64,000 nt of DNA from Brevipalpus yothersi (Eukaryota > Arthropoda > Arachnida > Trombidiformes > Tenuipalpidae). The notes under the pieces are model-generated. The model had not been told where the DNA came from, made no database searches, and worked only from the letters and a program-made list of their open reading frames with translations. The stretch is taken from NCBI GenBank assembly GCA_003956705.1, contig QZCP01000523.1, positions 124,118-188,117 of the forward strand, written 5' to 3'. This document shows positions 16,033 through 26,886 of the stretch, piece after piece; position 1 is the first letter of the stretch; the number at the start of each line of letters is the position of its first letter. The translations under genes and the position numbers were made by a program.

Positions 16033-16163
<131 letters not shown>

Positions 16164-16385
16164 TCTTCCCTCTTCTTGATGTGATCAACTTGCAATCATT
16201 GACCAATTTTCGTTTGCCCATGAAATCCAATCTCTTCCTCTCAAACAACAAAAACTTGCTCTCACATTGGTTGACAATCGATCTTGTACCGGTCATTACC
16301 ATGTCTTTCATCTTTCATCCTTTTAAATTGTTTATTCTTCTGAATACACTAAGCTCATAAAATATTCTATTCTCTCTCTCTTCAG

Positions 16386-18663
16386 GGTAAAAATCTAGAT
16401 CGAGCCGCACAAGAGTCCGATGTTGTGGTTAAAATTGGTACCAAAACTTGTGACGTGACTTCCCTATCACGAACGCAATTGACCTGTCGACCGCCGACCG
16501 TTCAGCCACCGGCAATGGGCTCTAATGGTGAGATTGATGAAGGTGCCATACCTGATGTGATAGTTCATCTTGGTGATCAATTGCAATTTAAAATCGGCAA
16601 GCTGAGCTATGAAAAGCCACCATCACCTGATGCTAACCTGCCGAAACCATTGCTCATTGTAGTCATTATGGGTGTTTGTATTTTAATAGTGGTTGTGATA
16701 ATCATTTTGATTGCATACAAACGCAAGTCAACCGAAAGTAATCGTGTTCTTCGATCAATGCAAGAACAAATGGATGTGCTAGAGCTGCGAGTGGCAAGTG
16801 AATGTAAAGAAGCTTTTGCTGAATTACAAACCGAAATGACCGATCTAACGGGTGATGTGACCGCAACACGAATTCCATTCCACGATTATCGCATTTATGC
16901 GATCAAAGTATTGTTTCCAAATGATACAGACCATCCAGTACTTCGTGACATGGACATCGATCCGATTCGTCGACAAGCTATTGAGAAAGGTCTCAAAGCT
17001 TTCGGCCAGCTAGTGATGAACAAGACATTTTTATTAATTTTTATTCGAACACTTGAGTCCAATCGAAACTTTTCAATGAGAGAACGAGTTGATGTAGCCT
17101 CATACATTATGGTCGCTCTCCAAGGTAAAATGGAATATTGCACTGACATATTGAAAACTTTGCTTGCCGATCTAATTGAACGGTGTATGGAGGGCAAAAG
17201 TCACCCTAAACTGCTACTGAGGCGAACTGAATCAGTAGCTGAAAAGATGCTCTCATCTTGGTTTACCTTTTTATTGTACAAATTTTTGCGTGAATGTGCC
17301 GGTGAGCCATTATACCTACTGTTTCGTGCCATCAAACAACAAGTAGACAAGGGACCAGTTGATTGGATGACCAGTGAAGCTCGATACTCATTGTCTGAGG
17401 AAAAATTGATTCGACAATCAATCGAATACAAGCCACTCACCATCTATGTTATCATGTCAACCCAGACTACCAATCAGTATGTGTCCGGCATGGAACAGAT
17501 CATCCAAGACCAAAATATTGAGATACCTGTGAAAGTGTTAGATTGTGATACCATTACTCAAGTGAAAGAGAAATGTTTGGATGCCATTTATCGAAATGTA
17601 CCATACTCAGCTCGACCATCGAAAGATGATTTAGATTTAGAATGGCGAACTGGTCAATCAGGTCGACTAATATTGTCCGATGAGGATGCAACCACCAAGA
17701 TTGAAAATGAATGGCGTAGACTCAACACTCTGGCACACTATCGGGTGCAAGATGGAGCCTTTTTCAGTTTAGTGCCTAAACAAAGTTCCATGTATAATTT
17801 ATCGATTTTATCTGAAAAAATGGACAAACACAAGTATGAAACCTTAAACAATTATAGTTATAATAAGATGTGTTCACCACCGCTTAGTAGAGCAACATCA
17901 CCACTTAATCATGACATTGAGAATGGTGGATATAAGCAGTGGCATTTGGTTCGCCATCATGATGAGGAACAAAATCGTGATGAACGCAACAATCGACTAG
18001 TCACCGAAATATATCTTACCCGATTGCTTGCAACCAAAGGCACACTGCAAAAGTTTGTGGATGATTTGTTTGAAACCATTTTCAGTACAGCTCATCGTGG
18101 ATCCGCTTTGCCGTTGGCCATTAAGTATATGTTCGATTTTCTCGATGACCAAGCCATTAATCACGGTATCACTGATTTGGAAATTGTGCACACTTGGAAG
18201 TCCAACAGTTTGCCTTTACGCTTCTGGGTTAATCTAATCAAGAATCCCAATTTTGTTTTTGATATCAACAAATCCAACACCGTTGATTCATGTTTGTCGG
18301 TGGTAGCTCAAACTTTTATGGATGCGTGCTCCAAATCTGATCATCGATTGGGCAAAGACTCACCTAGCAGCAAATTGCTATATGCCAAAGACATTCCCAT
18401 TTACAAAGAGTGGGTCGGCTCATATTATCGCAACATCAAAACGATGCCAGCCATTAGTGATCAAGACATGAATTCGATGTTAGCTCAAGAATCGAGAGTG
18501 AGTGTTGCATCAAGATATTCTTTTCTTTTCTCCTCTCTTTTTCTCCTTCTCTTCCATTACCATCCAAAATGTATTCAGACCTTTTTTTCCATGTGCATAT
18601 GAATGTGGCCATGATGAAAAGGAATACTCTAATAATGCCATAGAAGATATGGAAGAAAGAAAA

Positions 18664-18712
<49 letters not shown>

Positions 18713-19441
18713 TACGAGGAACCCCGTCACATCGCTTCACAGGCTCAATGATGATCTAGTCACATGAAATAATGATGATGAAAAAGATTAGATGACTGAA
18801 AATATGATAAGAATGAGAGGATTTCAAAAGAAAATGATAGAAATCGAAATATGCTTATCACTGATAAAATGAGATGGAAATGATTTGCTAGATTAATTGG
18901 GAAACTAGTAGGATCATTTGACTAGATGAATAAATTGAAGAAGATATTTGAAAATTCAAGATGAAATGGAGACATGAGAAAATTCGGTCAAAAGAGATTT
19001 CTCCTTTCATAGAAGATTAGAGTGCTAAGAAATGATCAAACAGCTTTCATAAAATCTATCGAGAAAAATATTTTCAAATATTTGTCCAAAAATTGAGTTA
19101 GTTTATTTAGTTTTTTTGTTCCGATGTTCCAGAGAATAGACATTCGATGCAGAAGTCGAATTCTGCTCTTCTGAAACCCTCTCTCCATCATTATTATTAT
19201 CATCAGTCCTCCATCATCTTCCACACTTTCATTGCCACTGCATCTCTTCCGATGGTCCTCCAATAGTTCTCATTCCGAGACTCTTCCTTTCTCTCTAGCT
19301 CTTCTCCTCTCTATGGCTTGACTCTCATTGTAACATTTCTTCCTCATCCACTCTTTTTCCTCTTCCTCTCATCTCGATGACAAGTGTCACTATTGAGTGC
19401 TCTCATGCCTGTGCATCCATCTTTCCCTTCTTTCTATCTAT

Positions 19442-19481
<40 letters not shown>

Positions 19482-20457
19482 ACCCTGCACTTGGGCATCA
19501 ACCCTGACTCTTTTATACACTTTGCTGTCCCTCTGGCTGCCTAGTATTTCGTTTCGAAACATCTTTGTTTTCCACTGATTCGATTATATTCTCCAATGAA
19601 ATGAAAAAGTCCGTCACTCTTGAATCAAATAATATGAACACACGTCAGTTGTGATCACATTTTGAGCAAGACTCGAGCGTGCAACACGCGCCAGATCAAA
19701 AGCTGAAGGTCGCTACTCCCTTGTTTGAGGCCATTTCGGGCTAAATATCAGAGTTCCTTTTTCATTTCATTTCCCTCTGAACTTTCTCTCCATTTCTATC
19801 ATCCTCTTTTTGTGCTGGGCTTTTTGCTTGTCTTCAGCTTAAAACTAGCTTTACAGTTTAAGAACTCCATCTTCTATCGATCCACATACACATACACACA
19901 CGTTTATATACACACACAGACTTATTAATGGTGTCTTGTCTTGTTTCAGCTTCATGCTCACGAATTTAATACCAACGTTTCTCTCCAAGAGCTTTATAAT
20001 TTTGCAGTTAAATATAATGACCAAGTAAGTACAGTAGACAAACTCAATCAACCCTATTTAACTGGGCCAAAAAAAAGCGAGAGATGCACTTGTGTGTACA
20101 AGTTATATACGATAGGATTGAAAATTACTATTTTCACTTCTTTCTCTCTTTCTCTCTTTCTCTCTTTTCACCATTCAACTTTTCTCGATTTCATCATGGA
20201 TTTTTGAGAAAAGGTTGTTGATCATATAACTAGCTTTTCACTATTGCATCTCTCGTGGCAACCGAATTAATCGATTTTGAAATGAGATTTTCGATTCCCT
20301 AACCTTTTTTTCCACTTCTTTCTTTTCTCTTTTTCTCTCTCTCTCTCTTTCTCAATATTTGTAGTTGATGTTAAACCTCGAAGAAGACGAGTTCTCTCGC
20401 AACCATAAACTCGCCTACCGATTGAATCAAGTTCATGCTATGATGCCACTTGGCTGA
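16386..20457 (+). CDS. PlexA: Plexin-A, C-terminal three exons (5' partial)
   Basis: Semaphorin receptor acting at the cell surface in axon guidance. Visible exons are 16386-18497, 19950-20024 and 20365-20457 (stop TGA), all with GT-AG introns, giving 759 residues. The first exon starts inside the last IPT domain. A transmembrane helix lies at about visible residues 89-112, followed by a juxtamembrane coiled segment and the split RasGAP-like domain with an inserted Rho-binding domain. The GAP arginines are present: RR at 279-280 in LLLRRTESVAEKML and R546 in YLTRLLATKGTLQKF. The wording of this segment, for example WFTFLLYKFLRECAGEPL, is that of plexin-A and not plexin-B. The ends of the three exons join in frame to give the family's usual C-terminus. 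The extracellular part is outside the window or not recognised. Confidence 0.96.
18667..18707. repeat. (CT)n microsatellite
   Basis: Pure run of about 41 bp inside the PlexA intron, 170 bp after the splice donor. Confidence 0.95.
19445..19479. repeat. (CT)n microsatellite
   Basis: Pure run of about 35 bp inside the PlexA intron. Confidence 0.95.
20025..20364 (+). other. PlexA last intron
   Basis: Intron of 340 bp with donor GTAAGT and acceptor TTTGTAG after a pyrimidine-rich stretch. It sits between the penultimate exon (25 codons) and the last exon (30 codons plus stop). Confidence 0.9.
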
Positions 20458-21239
20458 ATGACTACTTATCTACCCACTCAATGGTAGTAGTACAAAGCGA
20501 TATATATAAACACATCAAAAAAGCATCGGAGAAGATATCTCAAAGAAACTCTGGGGCTTGTGTTTTACTATATGTATGTGTGTGCGTAAACCATTTCTCC
20601 TCCATCAAGAAATTATCTGGCCAAATCAAATCATACCCATTTTCAGGACTCCATATTGTAAATGAAGATATCCGACAAACAAGAAAATAAAGTGAAACCA
20701 ACCATTGTGTATATGCTCCTGAGCCCAAGTGAATCTGTGATCTTAAATTGACGACACACACAAACACAGACACACACACACTCTGATTGATTTGAATCAG
20801 CTTTGTGATCATCCATTCTTCCACCTTTTTCCACTCTTCCTTTGTCTTTATCCTCTCTCTCTGTTTTTCCCTCCCCTTGACAAAAACGAAGTGCACATGT
20901 ATTCATATGCATGAGAACCGATTCTCATTGTACCTAGACACTTGGAAGTCATCTCTTCATATCTTCATCCACAATGACCCCTAAGTCGAGCTAGGAAAAA
21001 TCTCAGTCACATTCATCATCCATCATCCACCATCATTTCATCATCACATTTATTTCTACGTGCAAAAATACAAAGAAATATAAACACACAAACACATACA
21101 CTAAACAAAAAACCGAGAAAAAAAGAACGAATCTCAAAGAAACATCTATCAGTTCGTCTTTTTTACCAATTTTTTTATCATACATCGATATGTCTGTATC
21201 TTCTTCATTCTCTCTTCCATCGTTTTTTTTTCAAAAAGA

Positions 21240-21245
21240 AATAAA
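21240..21245 (+). terminator. Candidate polyadenylation signal of PlexA
   Basis: AATAAA about 780 bp after the plexin stop codon. An earlier AATAAA at 20686 is an alternative. Confidence 0.35.
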
Positions 21246-22199
21246 TTCTCCGGTTCTTAACCGCTCAAAAGTACCGTAAGGAAGTTGAATAATTTTTCTT
21301 TCACTCAATTCTTATCGAGTTGCCAAATCAAAGGCAACCTTTCATCATGGTGAGTACAGCATGAAAGCGGCTTGATAGTGATTCCGATGATATTTCTATC
21401 TTATGTTCATAGCCAATATTTCGGATGCTCACATCATTTCCAATGGAGAAGAGCTGATAGAAAAGAAGCTCATGTATAATGTATAGCCAAATATTATGAT
21501 GAATTTTTAATGGACTCAAGGGTAAAAGAAAATACGCCGCTTGACTGGTATCCAAATTATTCTATTCATACTCACAATACAGTGAAAAGTTGTGTTGCAT
21601 AAGACATCAATTTTTCACTTCCGGAAGCTTTTTTCTCTCTCCCACTTACCTTATCTCAGGTAGATGAGTTTTCATTGAGAGAAAAGAGAAAATATGCGAA
21701 GCAGCAATAAGAAATAATACAAGCATATAATGACGACTGCAAAATTTCCATAATTAAAATTGATGATTAATAAAGCTGACTAGACGTTATCAAGGAGAAA
21801 ATTTCTTAGTGCAAGTTAGCTTAACGTTACGTGTTCTTTTCAGCCGTTATTGTTCGATCATATTCATTGTATATCTCTAATAGAATCGATCCATGTGAGA
21901 GAAACTTAGTTCACCAGAACTTAACGAATTAGAATCGAGTTCGGTAGTACCGATTAGCTGGTGTGTTTGAACGCGGGCCTCAGCTACAGTGAGTGTCATG
22001 ATAACTCGCTTGATGATTGTTCCAAATATATTAACGGGTATAAGAGCAGTAGTGTCGAAATTGAATAACTCTGCAACGCTGACACCAATAATACAGCAAT
22101 CAGGGTGCTTCGAACAAAAACAGAGATGAGAAAGGAGTGTCATCGCTCTATCTTAAGAGTGGGGGTTACAAACTATCTCTCCCGTCTAGATAGCCCGGA

Positions 22200-22215
22200 A
22201 ACAATGGTAACAATT
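22200..22215 (+). promoter_or_regulatory. Conserved upstream element, carboxypeptidase copy 1
   Basis: A 16-bp sequence, AACAATGGTAACAATT, lies about 122 bp before the ATG. The identical 16-mer is found at 24814-24829, about 104 bp before the ATG of the second copy, in otherwise diverged DNA. This suggests a retained promoter element. No known factor is assigned. Confidence 0.4.
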
Positions 22216-22337
22216 AGTCACAAACAATTGAGCTCTCAATCCTAGATGATTTGATAGGCAAACCAAGGAAGAAACTTATAAATTACAATCAATTGAATAT
22301 TGAGTCACAGTCACAGTGAATATCCTTTCCATTCAAG

Positions 22338-23735
22338 ATGAGGTCTGTAAATGTGGATCGTTTTTTGTCTATTTTCTTGATAGTTCTCTCGATAATCAGC
22401 TCTCTTCAGGCGGTCAATATTCGCCGATCCAGCAACGATGATGAACTTGTCACCTCTCTACCAGGTGTTTCAGGTAAAATTCCTTTCAACCTCTACTCTG
22501 GTTATGCTGACATCGATGGTGGTAAACATTTCCATTACATTTTCGCGGAGAGTATGAACGATCCAGCCAATGATCCTTTGGTTCTATGGCTTAACGGTGG
22601 ACCTGGTTGTAGTTCTCTACTAGGATTCTGGACTGAACAGGGACCCTATAGATTCAATAGATATACAAGTGAAATTACTACCAACAATTATGCTTGGAAT
22701 AGTGTTGCGAATGTAATCTTCCTGGAATCACCTGCTGGTGTTGGCTATTCATATTCGGACTCAGGTAATACTACCACAGATGATGATCAAACATCTCTGG
22801 ACAATCTGAATGCTGTGAAAGCATTTCTTGAAAAGTATCCTCAATATAAGAAGAATGATTTCTACGTGACTGGTGAAAGTTATGGAGGCGTTTATATTCC
22901 AACATTGTCAGTTCGCCTTCTGGATGAGCCTGAGATCAATTTTAAAGCATTCGCTGTTGGCAATGGCTATTTAGACCAAAAGTTGTTGGGAAATTCTGCT
23001 CTCTATTTCGCCTACTACCATGGACTGATTCCAGAGACCTTATGGAATACAGCTATAGATGCATGTGATTGTCCTGCTAAGGATCCATGTCCATTCTCAA
23101 CTTCATCTGACCCAAATTGCCAAGATGCAGTTTCCGATATGCTCGACTCTTTCAGCGGTGACAAAATCGATTTTTATGATATCTATGATCGTTGTGATCC
23201 ATCAACTGGTAAGCAATCATCCTCAAGAGTTTCTCTTATTGGTAAGAATCTCATCGGACAAAGTTTGGGAAGAAAGCCGATTCGTTTTGAAAACGATGCA
23301 ATTCCATGTGTAAACTTCCAAACTCTTATTGACTACTCAAATCGAGCTGATGTTCGACAAGCTTTGCATATTCCTGATGTTGCTCCACAATGGCAAGACT
23401 GTAGTGCTATTGCTTACACAAACATCTATACATCTCTCAAACCTCAAGTTCTCAAGGTTCTGAGCGCTGGAAAGTATGCCATGATCTACAATGGTGATGT
23501 TGATATGGTTTGTGATTATCTTGGAGATCGATGGTTTGTAGATAGTTTGGGTTTGAAACCAGTTAATGAATATCGACCATGGGCTGATGGTGATCAAGTT
23601 GGTGGATGGGTCCAAGATTTCACCAATCTTAGCATGGTCACTGTTCGAGGCTCAGGCCACACTGTCCCAGAATATAAGCCATCCGCTGCACTGACACTTT
23701 TCAAAGCTTTCCTCCAAAACAAGCCTCTCAACTAG
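22338..23735 (+). CDS. Serine carboxypeptidase, cathepsin A-like (copy 1)
   Basis: Secreted or lysosomal S10-family carboxypeptidase that removes C-terminal residues from peptides at acid pH. Intronless, 465 residues. Residues 1-25 form a signal peptide ending SSLQA. Carboxylate-binding NGGPG is at 86-90, with the second acidic residue E100 in WTEQGP. The nucleophile S181 is in GESYGG. The acid is in GDVDM (387-390) and the catalytic histidine H441 is in GSGHTVP. Overall wording (LESPAGVGYSYSD, YFAYYHGL) is that of animal cathepsin A (lysosomal protective protein). All catalytic residues are present, so activity is expected. An AATAAA lies 206 bp after the stop. It is followed by a tandem paralogue 1.2 kb downstream. 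The first ~150 codons of the mature region are nearly identical in DNA to that copy. Confidence 0.95.
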   Translation: MRSVNVDRFLSIFLIVLSIISSLQAVNIRRSSNDDELVTSLPGVSGKIPFNLYSGYADIDGGKHFHYIFAESMNDPANDPLVLWLNGGPGCSSLLGFWTEQGPYRFNRYTSEITTNNYAWNSVANVIFLESPAGVGYSYSDSGNTTTDDDQTSLDNLNAVKAFLEKYPQYKKNDFYVTGESYGGVYIPTLSVRLLDEPEINFKAFAVGNGYLDQKLLGNSALYFAYYHGLIPETLWNTAIDACDCPAKDPCPFSTSSDPNCQDAVSDMLDSFSGDKIDFYDIYDRCDPSTGKQSSSRVSLIGKNLIGQSLGRKPIRFENDAIPCVNFQTLIDYSNRADVRQALHIPDVAPQWQDCSAIAYTNIYTSLKPQVLKVLSAGKYAMIYNGDVDMVCDYLGDRWFVDSLGLKPVNEYRPWADGDQVGGWVQDFTNLSMVTVRGSGHTVPEYKPSAALTLFKAFLQNKPLN

Positions 23736-23940
23736 ATTTTCCAGTACGAAATGAAAACGAAACCATGTGAGCTAGATAATCTCTTCCTATTTTTCTCTCT
23801 GTTTTTTCCTGCATGCTGAAAGTTTCTGAGCTCTGAAAATTTTTTTAATTTTTCTAACAACATTTCAGTTCTCTGAGGTTTTTATTCGAGAAGTTTCTCC
23901 ATCGAATGGACTTTAGGGATTCAATCTGTTCACTTTTTGA

Positions 23941-23946
23941 AATAAA
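23941..23946 (+). terminator. Polyadenylation signal, carboxypeptidase copy 1
   Basis: AATAAA about 206 bp after the stop codon, the first one met downstream. Confidence 0.6.
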
Positions 23947-24813
23947 ACATTCTTAATTCTTAATTCGTAAGTTTTGGGAAAAATGAGTGAAGCGGGAAAC
24001 CAAATCAGAGATATTTCATAAAAATGTTCGGATCAGAATATCGAGCTCAATATGCAAAGTATACTAGAAAAATATTCTTCTCTCATCGCTTGTTCCAATA
24101 AAAATATAAACTGAAAAAGGGAATGATAGGAGATCCCTAGTGAATAAAAGTACGAAATTCACTATTTGCTGACAATCTGAATTTACTTTCAGTTTGATTC
24201 GGATGGAGTAAATGTGCGAAAGGCTGAAACGAAAAATATTGAAACTCTACTTCGAAAAATCGTGAGAACGATGATTTCAAGCTTAGAGATCTATTCATAA
24301 ATATTTGATGGTGGATTCAAATAGAATTTTGTACATTCAGACGGAATTCCACTTACAGTTAAAAGTTTATCAAATTAGAGATGGGTTTCTTCTGATAGTT
24401 CTCGCGTAGGAGTTTGGAAAGTGCTATTCTCCTGTTAAGATCAGTTGCGAAGTTGAATTTCGTTGGCCAAAAAATTTAATATGTTGGCAACAAGTTATGA
24501 TGATTTCCGAAATTAAATGAATTTCCATTCAAAAAGATCGATTAGGGATGTAATTTAATCGTTTCTGTTGGTCAAGGAAATTTTCTACCCATTTACTCGT
24601 GAATGAACAGGGAATCCTGATGGCTATACGAGCTCAATTCATAGCAGCATAGACAGCGTTAGAAGCAGCATAACCAAATCTGTTTCCTGATCTATGATGT
24701 AGCGATCAGTCTACTTCGAGCAAAGAATGGAAAAAATTAAGTATAGTAGAAAATCTATGATCTCAGAAATTAGAGATACGGCCTAGCCTCGTGATCGCCT
24801 TGATATCAATGTG

Positions 24814-24829
24814 AACAATGGTAACAATT
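24814..24829 (+). promoter_or_regulatory. Conserved upstream element, carboxypeptidase copy 2
   Basis: Exact copy of the 16-bp element found at 22200-22215. The flanks are not clearly similar, which argues for constraint or for a remnant of the original duplication. Confidence 0.4.
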
Positions 24830-24933
24830 GAACATTCCACCCTAGATGACACGATAAGAGAGCTTGAATAGTTAGGCAAAATAGAGCAAATCAAATGTTC
24901 AGTCGTCAAGTATGAAAATCATCTTCATCGCAG

Positions 24934-26343
24934 ATGAAGATGAAGTCTCCCACAATTGTCAGTGAAAATTGTTTTTTGCCAGTTTTTCTAGCAGTTTTCT
25001 CGATAATCAGTTCTCTTCAGGCGGTCAATATTCGCCGATCCAGCAACGATGATGAACTTGTCACCTCTCTACCAGGTGTTTCAGGTAAAATTCCTTTCAA
25101 CCTCTACTCTGGTTATGCTGACATCGATGGTGGTAAGCATTTTCATTACATTTTCGCGGAAAGTATGAACGATCCAGCCAATGATCCTTTGGTTCTATGG
25201 CTTAACGGTGGACCTGGTTGTAGTTCTCTACTAGGATTCTGGACTGAACAGGGACCCTATAGATTCAATAGATATACAAGTGAAATTACTACCAACAATT
25301 ATGCTTGGAATAGTGTTGCGAATGTAATCTTCCTGGAATCACCTGCTGGTGTTGGCTATTCATATTCGGACTCAGGTAATACTACCACAGATGATGATCA
25401 AACATCTTTGGACAATCTGAATGCTGTGAAAGCATTTCTTGAAAAGTATCCTCAATATAAGAAAAATGATCTTTATTTGACTGGTCAAAGCTATGGAGCA
25501 ATATATATTTTGACATTATCGATTCGTTTGCTTGACGAGCCGAAGATTAACTTTAAAGCATTTGCAGTTGGCAATGGTTTTTTTGATCAACATGTATCAG
25601 GTGATTCTGCTCTCTATTTTGCTTATTATCATGGGATCATTTCAGAAAAATTATGGGATCAAGCCATTGAGGCTTGCAATTGTCAAGCTGGAAATCCATG
25701 TCCATTCACAACTTCATCAGATCCTAACTGTCGAGAAATGGTTTCTGAATTAGGTTCCTCAATCATAAGGACCAGAATCAACTTCTATGATATTTATGAA
25801 CAATGTGATCCACCTTTCAATGAAAAGTCAGCATCAAGATTCTCTTTAGCTGGTGAGAATTTGCTTCATCGGATCTTGGAACAAAAGTCAAAATTTCCAA
25901 ATGGGAAGATCCCATGTGTTGATTTTCAGTCTCTTATTGACTACTCTAATAGAGCTGATGTTCGAAAAGCTCTACACATTCGCAATATTGCATCACAATG
26001 GCATGACTGTAGTGATATTGACTACACAAATATCTATTCTTCATTGAAACCCCAAGTCCTCGAAGTTTTGAATGCTGGAAAATATGCTATGATATATACT
26101 GGTGATTTAGATATAGTTTGTGATCATCTCGGAAATCGATGGTTTGTTGATGGTTTGGGCCTAAAAGCAGTCAATGAATATCGATCATGGGCTGATGATG
26201 ATCAAGTTGGTGGATGGGTCCAAGATTTCACCAATCTTAGCATTGTCACTGTTCGAGGCTCAGGCCACACTGTCCCAGAATATAAACCATCCGCTGCTCT
26301 GACACTTTTCCAAGCTTTCCTCCAAAACAAGCCTCTCAAATAG
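24934..26343 (+). CDS. Serine carboxypeptidase-like, divergent copy 2
   Basis: Tandem paralogue of the gene at 22338, intronless, 469 residues, S10 family. A signal peptide covers residues 1-30; an in-frame ATG two codons later is an alternative start. NGGPG (91-95) and E105 are retained. The nucleophile S186 is retained but its context is GQSYGA where copy 1 and the family usually have GESYGG or GESYAG. The replaced glutamate corresponds to Glu145 of yeast carboxypeptidase Y, one of the pair that binds the substrate C-terminal carboxylate. The acid (GDLDI, 391-394) and H445 (GSGHTVP) remain. Altered pH optimum or specificity is therefore likely; loss of function is possible but the frame is intact. 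DNA is about 99% identical to copy 1 over the first 473 bp and about 95% over the last 160 bp, with a much more divergent middle. Confidence 0.93.
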   Translation: MKMKSPTIVSENCFLPVFLAVFSIISSLQAVNIRRSSNDDELVTSLPGVSGKIPFNLYSGYADIDGGKHFHYIFAESMNDPANDPLVLWLNGGPGCSSLLGFWTEQGPYRFNRYTSEITTNNYAWNSVANVIFLESPAGVGYSYSDSGNTTTDDDQTSLDNLNAVKAFLEKYPQYKKNDLYLTGQSYGAIYILTLSIRLLDEPKINFKAFAVGNGFFDQHVSGDSALYFAYYHGIISEKLWDQAIEACNCQAGNPCPFTTSSDPNCREMVSELGSSIIRTRINFYDIYEQCDPPFNEKSASRFSLAGENLLHRILEQKSKFPNGKIPCVDFQSLIDYSNRADVRKALHIRNIASQWHDCSDIDYTNIYSSLKPQVLEVLNAGKYAMIYTGDLDIVCDHLGNRWFVDGLGLKAVNEYRSWADDDQVGGWVQDFTNLSIVTVRGSGHTVPEYKPSAALTLFQAFLQNKPLK

Positions 26344-26449
26344 ATTTGTCCTGTACAAAGTGCAATAGAAAGTTTTCGATCTGAAAAATCATATCAAAAA
26401 TAGTTTGAAGTTTCAATCTTCATCTCTTATCTCATCATTTCCCTCGACT

Positions 26450-26455
26450 AATAAA
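26450..26455 (+). terminator. Polyadenylation signal, carboxypeptidase copy 2
   Basis: AATAAA 107 bp after the stop codon. Confidence 0.6.
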
Positions 26456-26700
26456 TATTTCAATCAGCGAACTTCCTATCCATCACACAACTATCAGCTT
26501 TTGATTATGAACCTTAATCACACTCATCCGATTGCTCATCTTTCTCAATATTCGGCCAGTCATCCAATTGTACCCTTCATCTAATGAATATAGAGGAATA
26601 TTTCCAGTCAGATTGTACTCAGAGAGTGAAAATTTCAATCCTAGAATGAAGAAGAGGTTTAATTTGAATCGCTCATCAGTGAAAATTGCGTTCAAATGAA

Positions 26701-26886
26701 TCACTTGACTTGCCATCCTAGCAGCTGACAAGTTTTTGGAAGTAGATCCTCAAGAAAAGTGATGAGATCATTCAGCCCACGCTGACTACATCTCTCTCCG
26801 TAAAGTGAGAGGGATTCATGTCCATCATCCACGAGTTCTGAGCATCGGTATAAAATAATCAAATGGTGAATGAGAATTGCAACGTC
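26701..26886 (-). other. Unrecognised protein-like open segment, possible exon
   Basis: On the minus strand a frame is open for about 61 codons between stops. The translation has no low complexity and ordinary amino acid usage, including LVDDGHESLSLYGERCSQRG followed by an acidic, leucine-rich stretch ending in QLLGW. It lacks an initiator ATG. Near its 3' end a GCAAGT (possible GC-AG donor) is followed about 70 bp later by a good acceptor (CTTCTTCATTCTAG), after which another minus-strand frame runs on. No family is recognised and a chance frame is quite possible. Confidence 0.22.

Larger units (their letters stand above)
18498..19949 (+). other. PlexA intron
   Basis: Intron of 1452 bp with donor GTGAGT and acceptor TTGTTTCAG. 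It carries a CT microsatellite at 18667-18707 and another at 19445-19479. No nested exon was seen. Confidence 0.9.
20458..22337 (+). other. PlexA 3' UTR and intergenic region
   Basis: This stretch begins with the plexin 3' untranslated region. AATAAA hexamers occur at 20686-20691 and 21240-21245; the second lies in A-rich, CT-poor DNA and is the better candidate for the mRNA end. From about 21300 onward the sequence is intergenic and leads into the promoter of the first carboxypeptidase. An 88-codon minus-strand open frame at 21877-22143 matches nothing recognised and is not called. Confidence 0.6.
23736..24933 (+). other. 3' UTR and spacer between carboxypeptidase copies
   Basis: The first 200 bp form the 3' UTR of copy 1. 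The rest is spacer with no recognised gene, ending in the copy 2 promoter. Confidence 0.7.

Noticed and set aside
21877..22143. 88-codon minus-strand open frame upstream of carboxypeptidase copy 1
   Set aside because: It overlaps the probable promoter of the + strand gene and resembles no known protein.
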